From Isoetes taiwanensis (Eukaryota; Streptophyta; Lycopodiopsida; Isoetales; Isoetaceae), in assembly GCA_021234155.1 (NCBI GenBank), contig JAJEKV010000036.1, forward strand, positions 5,838,209 to 5,902,208: a DNA stretch of 64,000 nt, given 5' to 3'. Each line of letters begins with the position of its first letter. The first letter of the stretch is position 1. The notes beneath the pieces are model-generated. The model searched no databases, was not told where the DNA came from, and was given only the letters and a program-made list of their open reading frames with translations. Positions 59,225 through 64,000 of the stretch are shown piece by piece. The position numbers were made by a program, and so were the translations under genes.

Positions 59225-59836
59225 GAGCAGTCCTGCGGCTCTCCGGCATGAGGACTATTCATGCATACGATGTACCGTGTCAGCTCAAGGATCCTCGGGC
59301 CAGTCACCGGGTCACCATCAAAAGCTGTCAACACACTGTCACCATCAAAGGCTCGCCAGAAGACTGGGCAGTTGCACTCACGCAAATAAAAGTCACAACT
59401 GGCCAACAAGAGGCGCCGCCAGACAAAATGATGACCTGCCACCGCCCGTGCCGGGCCAAGATGATTCTAGGCATTTCAAGAGGCACCGCCAACATTCCTC
59501 AAGAATCGCCTCCTTCCAGAGTCGGCACCTAGATCAACAGAGTGTTCATATTGGGCCCAAGGCCATTGTACTATATATATGACTAGAGTCGCATATGAGT
59601 TCTAGATGAGTTTTGAGTCTTGTCTCCTTTCGCTTTTTCTCTCTATTGCAGAGCTCATGTATGTTCATCATTGATATCAAGGAAGCTTATCATTTTCCTC
59701 TCATTTGTTTGCTTTCTTCTTCTTCTTCTTTCTGCAACTCAAGCTGTGACATAGTCCCCCTCGACTCCCCTGTTAGATCCACGGGTTCACACAGAGGGTC
59801 GCTCTTCCAGAGTTCCCCAACCCGCCTCCCCAAACA
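59225..59836 (+). repeat. E3 3' LTR
   Basis: Ends CAAACA. Start approximate: the TGTTAG of the 5' copy appears here as GAGCAG. A purine-rich TGGTGGGGGGAG precedes it. Confidence 0.8.
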
Positions 59837-59872
59837 GGAGGGAGCAACAGAGTGATCGAGTCGTAAGCTTCA

Positions 59873-60780
59873 AATTCTAAGCAGAGGAGGCAAGACTCTC
59901 GTTCTATTTATCGTGAAATACTAACGCCGAGAAAGGAAAAGAGAAGAGAAGAAGAGGAAGAGGGAAGAAGAAGAGAAGAAATCGGCCGAGGAGCTCAGTG
60001 TGGAGAAGAAAGGGAAATGGGTGGGGAACCCTGTGAAGTTCAAGGACGCCCCATGGTGAAAAGCCCAACCCGAAAATCACCATTACCGAACGGCCACCGA
60101 TCATCCCCCCCCCCCGTGAGAACACAGTAAGGGCAAGTTCTTCCAAACCCCACCAAGCTGAGTAGGTAGCAACAGAGCAGGTAGCTACCGAGGAAGAGCA
60201 ACAGATTACGTTGAAGAAGCCCCCTCCTTACCGAAATAAAATGGGACAGGAAGAAGCAACCCCGCCTGCCCTGAGAGTCCTACGCCAACGCATCTTGGAA
60301 AGATCTATGAACGTAAGATGCGGGAGCACAATGCCTACATGAAGGATTGGGAGGCATATGACAAGTACTACCAGGAGAACAGGTCGTGGGCCATCAAGGA
60401 GGACACCCAACCAAGCAAGAGTCCCTTAAAAGTACCACCCAAGCCCAAGGCCCAAAAAGTACCTAAAAAGTCACCTACCAAGAAACACTGAGCAAAGAGC
60501 ACTACGGAAATGGTACACTCTCCAACGCTAGCCTATTTTGGTCTCGGTCGATTCCCCGCCCTTTGCTTTATCTTAAGTTAGAGAAGTGTCCTTGACTTTT
60601 TTAGGGACGGATTACAGTGGTCACAGATGAGATAAAAATCCGCGACTCCGTGAAGCAAATAGAAAGGTAAGCGGTTCCAAATTTTGAAGACTCAATGCCT
60701 TGCACCGGCCCATGGGCGCAGACTTGATGAGGCAGACATGCAACTTTGCCACTCGTGATCAAGGGAGAATAATTCTTTAA
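59873..60780 (+). pseudogene. E2' ORF1: histone H3-like, heavily damaged
   Basis: Aligns with 47148-48051. Readable pieces include RPRKEKRREEEE-type linker, MREHNAYMKDWEAYDKYYQE near 60320, and H3-core remnants up to a segment matching the GEHP end near 60770. There are many small indels and local substitutions in clusters, so no histone fold can be read intact. The N-terminal H3 tail is absent. Confidence 0.8.
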
Positions 60781-60926
60781 ACTTTTTGTAAATAATTGAA
60801 AATTTTTTGTGATAATAGAACAATTTTGAGTACTTTAGACTGTTCGAACTTGCTTAATTAGAACAAATTAGCAAGTTTTAGCTTTTATTTTAGTAAAATA
60901 GGACATTTGCAAGGTAAAGACGTGAT

Positions 60927-61001
60927 GTCTCATGTCTTCACCGCTACCGGGTCAAGAAACTAAACTTTAGTTTTTGAGCGATACAATAAAAGTCGTGAGA
61001 C
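60927..61001. repeat. Hairpin E (E2'), arms decayed
   Basis: Counterpart of hairpin C. The AAACTAAACTTTAGTTT centre is intact but both arms differ and no longer pair well. Confidence 0.75.
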
Positions 61002-61138
61002 CTTGCCCAAAACCCTCCTAAAACAGCTCCAAATTGACCAAATAATGGGTCAATTCTACCTGATTTGATGAGCCCATCATCCTTATAACCCTTAGTTTAT
61101 CCAAATTGGACATGTTTTGATCAAAAATGGATCGGATA

Positions 61139-61204
61139 GTCTCACTGCCACGGGTCAAGAAACTAAACTTTAGTTTTCGAGCGAGTATGCTAAGCTATTG
61201 AGAC
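61139..61204. repeat. Hairpin F (E2'), arms decayed
   Basis: Counterpart of hairpin D with the same intact centre and altered arms. Confidence 0.75.
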
Positions 61205-61396
61205 CTCCTACCATTTCTTCACCAAAGACTTGCCCGAATGAATCCCAACCCTGTAGTATAGCATCTTTTAGATAATCCAGCCACGCTCGTACACTTGAAC
61301 TAGTCTTCAAATTCCATTTTGACCTCAAGATAGACCCTAATTGCCCAACCCCAGGAATTTTCCAAGTCATCCAAAAATTGGGAGTTTTTCCTTTTC

Positions 61397-61420
61397 TATA
61401 AATAGGTCCTCATTTCACAC
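61397..61420 (+). promoter_or_regulatory. Putative ORF2 promoter of E2'
   Basis: TATAAATAGGTCCTCATTTC starts here, 123 bp before the ORF2 ATG; matches the E1 ORF2 promoter layout. Confidence 0.7.
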
Positions 61421-61519
61421 ATAGCACCCTATAAGTTTGCTCCCCGCCTTCTTAGCCGATTTTCCAGACCCCCGAGGCGCCTTGCAACCGGGTTTGATAC
61501 CCTTTTCGCGATTTAACCA

Positions 61520-63029
61520 ATGGCAACCTCCGATTTCGTTAGATGGTATATAGCCGGCGCTCATGTCTTTTACCGAGGCCCGACACCAACACAAATTTTC
61601 CATGTCTTCCGGAAGGAGGTAGATGTCCAAGCAACTCGCATGCAACGCCACCCACAAGAGAGTCCCGTCTCGAATTCCAAGCTGGGGTAGAACAAGCACT
61701 AGTCACGACCCCACCCTGTATAGGGTACTTTGTTCCTAGGCAATCCCTCATAAGCAGCTTTAGGTGATGTTCCAAACATTGCCAAAACACCGACAAACAA
61801 GGCTAGCCTTTTTAGAGCCAACACCCGTTACAATGGACCAAAATATTTCTCTTTCAACACGCCTTGGCAATTTTTCTTACCCATCGTCGCCGAGAAATTA
61901 TGGGAGAAACCCCCATTCCCCAATGGACGGACCCAATAGCCATAGCAAAGAGAATAAACGCTTCCTTACACAATATGAACAGAGCAGGAAGGGAAAGAAG
62001 AGGAGGACTCAGTGGGAAGAGGAATCGGAAGAGGAGGAAGACTGATGCCGAGCCTCAATCCAAATGGTTAAGAGCGCGACAAGCGTAACAAGAGTGGCAA
62101 GACTTTGAAAGGAGCCGCAAACTCTTTTAGAGTCGCCACTGGGGTTAGGCATCACAAACCTAGCCCCCATCATTGTCGAGGGCAAGAATTTTGGCTCCCT
62201 CACGACATCCAAAACCTCCTAGAGTGCGTGGAAAGAGAGTACCGACCAAGAGTTGCCGCACCAACTCCGGGTCAAGATCCAGCGACCGGATCTACTTCAT
62301 CGCCCGAGGAGATCCACTTTCTCATTTGAAATAAGGGAAGCTTGCCACTTACATGTGAGAGAGTCCACTTCCCGACATCCAAGCCTACAAACGGCAACAA
62401 AGTGTGATGATGGAGGCGCATAAGGCCGCCAGACAGACTACATCTTTTATAGGAAAGTTCCTTGCCCCTACAAGAGCGGATGGGGATCCATGCAGCGTCT
62501 CGAACATCCTAGCACTGACAGAAGCTCTTCGCTGACACCTCCAGGAAAGGCGAGAATTGACCACCGGGGAGGCTTCGGCGATGTAATGGGAGCTATGGGG
62601 TTGATGACTTTGCAGCGGAACCGCAGGCTGGATGCAGAGTGGCCAGGGGCCAGGTCTGCATAGCGGTGGATTTAGCGTTATTACCTTCCCCGCTGTGGAT
62701 GGAAGAATAGCGGTAATTCACCGCCAAATTCACCCCAGGCGAGGAAGAAGTATCGATGCTAATTGGCGCCTCGAGGATTTGTCGGGCATGCCGGTTGCCC
62801 CTCAACACCAGTATGCCATCCCGTGAAGAGAGCAAGAAGCACTCGATGTTTTTGACTTCGCTTATACCCCACATGTGCGGCAAGGGAAGGCTAGCAAGAA
62901 TTGCCGCCTCATACCTCCCGAGCCAGCCAGAGTAGAAGACTTGGCGAGAGCTTTGGTGGTGGATCCTTCAACATCCTTAGGAACTTGGGTCATTCAAAGG
63001 GGGGAATAGCCCAAGTGAAAAAGTTCTAG
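61520..63029 (+). pseudogene. E2' ORF2: possible H2B-H2A-like doublet
   Basis: Starts MATSDFVRWYIAGAHVF, then IFHVFRKEVDVQAT, homologous to the E1 ORF2 start. Frames shift after 61689. Middle landmarks shared with E1 are an acidic/basic stretch (EEESEEEED near 62020), GITNLAPIIVEG (compare E1 GITALTPVIIDG) and DIQNLLEC. The C-terminus reads CRLIPPEPARVEDLARAL, then GGGSFNILRNLGHSKGGIAQ and stop TAG at 63027. The R-L/I-I-P, leucine spacing and GGI/V pattern match H2A L2-alpha3 and its C-terminal region (RIIP...LQLAI...LNKLL...GGV) better than E1 does. At least three frame breaks. Histone identity is a by-eye inference. Confidence 0.55.
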
Positions 63030-63912
63030 AGGATAATCCATCTAATGACAAGATCAAGAATAGTTAGCAATCTTGATCGGGAAGTTTTAATTTTGTAGTA
63101 AACATATTATATTATAATATGAATATAATTTCTTTTGCTTTTTTTTTGTTTTGTTGATATATTTTGTCCCCCAGAACTATACCAACACATATAAAAGCAA
63201 CAAAACAAATAAAAACTAACAGAAGACAACCATGACCAATTGTGTATGCGTAAAGGGAACAACGGCGAAAGCAAAAAAGCAGAGGCCCAACATGGATGAA
63301 GAAACTCTGACAGCAACCCTTCAAAGGAACCTCTTCGAGATATGGCCCCATGACACCAAGAAGAGGAGATGCTCAGATGCGAACGGACTTGGACCGGATA
63401 AAGGCCCTACTAGCAGCCCGTAAGCATCATCCGACCAATGTTGTTAAAACCGTTTTTATTTTTAAACCTCTATAAAGTCTCACGTTTTTAAAAGACAAGC
63501 AAAATAAAAAATAAAGAGAAGGAGGTCTTTGCCCTTTATTGGACATACTTGTTAAGATGCCCTCCAAGTTATAAGGCGTAACATGCCAACCATCGAGAAA
63601 CTTAACCTATTAAAGAAACTAATAAGTTCAAGTACATAGATATCATAGCTGAGCCAGCTCTATCTTAAGAAAGTTTAGAAAAACACTATTATAGGGGCTA
63701 TAAGATTTTATATACAAGATAAAAAGTTCGATATCCATATATTTGGTTCTGCAAAAATCACTTCCTAAGGTTTTTAAATTTTAGAATTTTAAGGATTTTA
63801 AAAAGAGATTTTGATCCTATTTTTATAAATGCGTTTTATTTTTCAAAATTTTAAAATCTTCAAAAACAAAATGAATTTTAAATTATGGCCCAACAATGAC
63901 ACCCCTCGGGGA
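63030..63912 (+). other. Spacer between E2' ORF2 and gag
   Basis: AT-rich, with one open frame at 63233-63421 (starts MTNCVCVKGTTAKAKKQ, basic) that I do not recognise; it may be the gag N-terminal part. The rest is AT-rich with no domain seen. Confidence 0.4.
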
Positions 63913-64000
63913 ATGAAGGATAAGGATAAGAAGGAGGTGGCACAACCAACCTAAAAGGCCTCAGACCGAGTAATATGGTGGAAGGATTATGGGACCGTAA
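63913..64000 (+). pseudogene. E2' gag, start only
   Basis: Reads KDKKEVAQPT, stop, KASDRVIWWKDYGT, which aligns with DIGKVATANLIGAARIWWKG of E1 gag. Runs past the window end. Confidence 0.6.

Larger units (their letters stand above)
48768..59836 (+). mobile_element. E3: Ty3/gypsy element, decayed
   Basis: Two LTRs about 600 bp long bracket a gag with zinc knuckle, reverse transcriptase, RNase H, integrase, and a further 4 kb of non-pol sequence. Bases flanking the LTRs (GAAGG and GGAGG) could be a mutated 5-bp target duplication, so E3 seems inserted in an ORF1-linker sequence. Its LTRs and pol do not resemble E1/E2, so it is a different lineage. Confidence 0.85.
59873..64000 (+). mobile_element. 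E2': second E2-family copy, runs off the window
   Basis: Carries ORF1 (from mid-linker), hairpins, ORF2 promoter, ORF2 and the beginning of gag in the same order as E1. Its 5' part is lost at the E3 side. The shared order in E1 and E2' is the best evidence that ORF1 and ORF2 belong to the family. Confidence 0.8.

Overview
This window looks like nuclear DNA from a land plant, probably not an angiosperm. Evidence: genes have short AT-rich introns with GT/AG borders, retroelement primer-binding sites start TGGTATCAGAGC (plant initiator Met-tRNA type), a chromodomain Ty3/gypsy element is present, and there are Crypton-like and GDLNARTG-type LINE remnants that are unusual in flowering plants. The organism call is inference. 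I found no rRNA, tRNA or CRISPR.

Layout. 1-6 kb: decayed repeats with a broken minus-strand Myb/SANT-like ORF. 6.2-9.5 kb: a multi-exon, broken Crypton-type tyrosine recombinase gene (+). 9.9-11.1 kb: GC-rich sequence with no recognised gene. 11.6-14.2 kb: a broken pogo/Tigger-type DDE transposase (-). 14.55-20.1 kb: the one apparently intact host gene, nine exons with consistent splice phases and 1,062 codons. Its propeller / coiled coil / beta-sandwich order resembles FANCB/FAAP100 of the Fanconi core complex (tentative). 22-24.7 kb: LTR-element debris and short tandem repeats. 25.06-25.96 kb: a truncated LINE.

25.96-64 kb is a nest of LTR retrotransposons. E1 (25963-41950) is a chromovirus-type Ty3/gypsy element about 16 kb long. 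Its gag-pol is conventional and ends in a chromodomain, but two extra ORFs lie between the primer-binding site and gag. ORF1 begins with a histone H3 tail (RTKQTARK) and ends with an H3 histone fold, with a long charged linker inserted in the tail. ORF2 has no obvious published match that I know. Its N-terminus can be aligned with H2B alpha1-alpha2 and its C-terminus with H2A, so it may be an H2B-H2A-like doublet (weaker evidence). A related element E2 (44587-48555) carries ORF1, and another copy E2' (59873 to the window end) carries ORF1, ORF2 and the start of gag in the same order. A different Ty3/gypsy element, E3 (48768-59836), lies between them.

Each extra ORF has its own TATA box about 100-120 bp upstream of its ATG, followed by a shared CCTCATTT box. 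Pairs of strong hairpins separate the transcription units. The candidate new system is therefore a family of retrotransposons that carry their own histone-like genes and promoters beside a chromodomain integrase. All visible copies carry breaks, so activity in this window is unlikely; conservation across diverged copies suggests the ORFs were once under selection.
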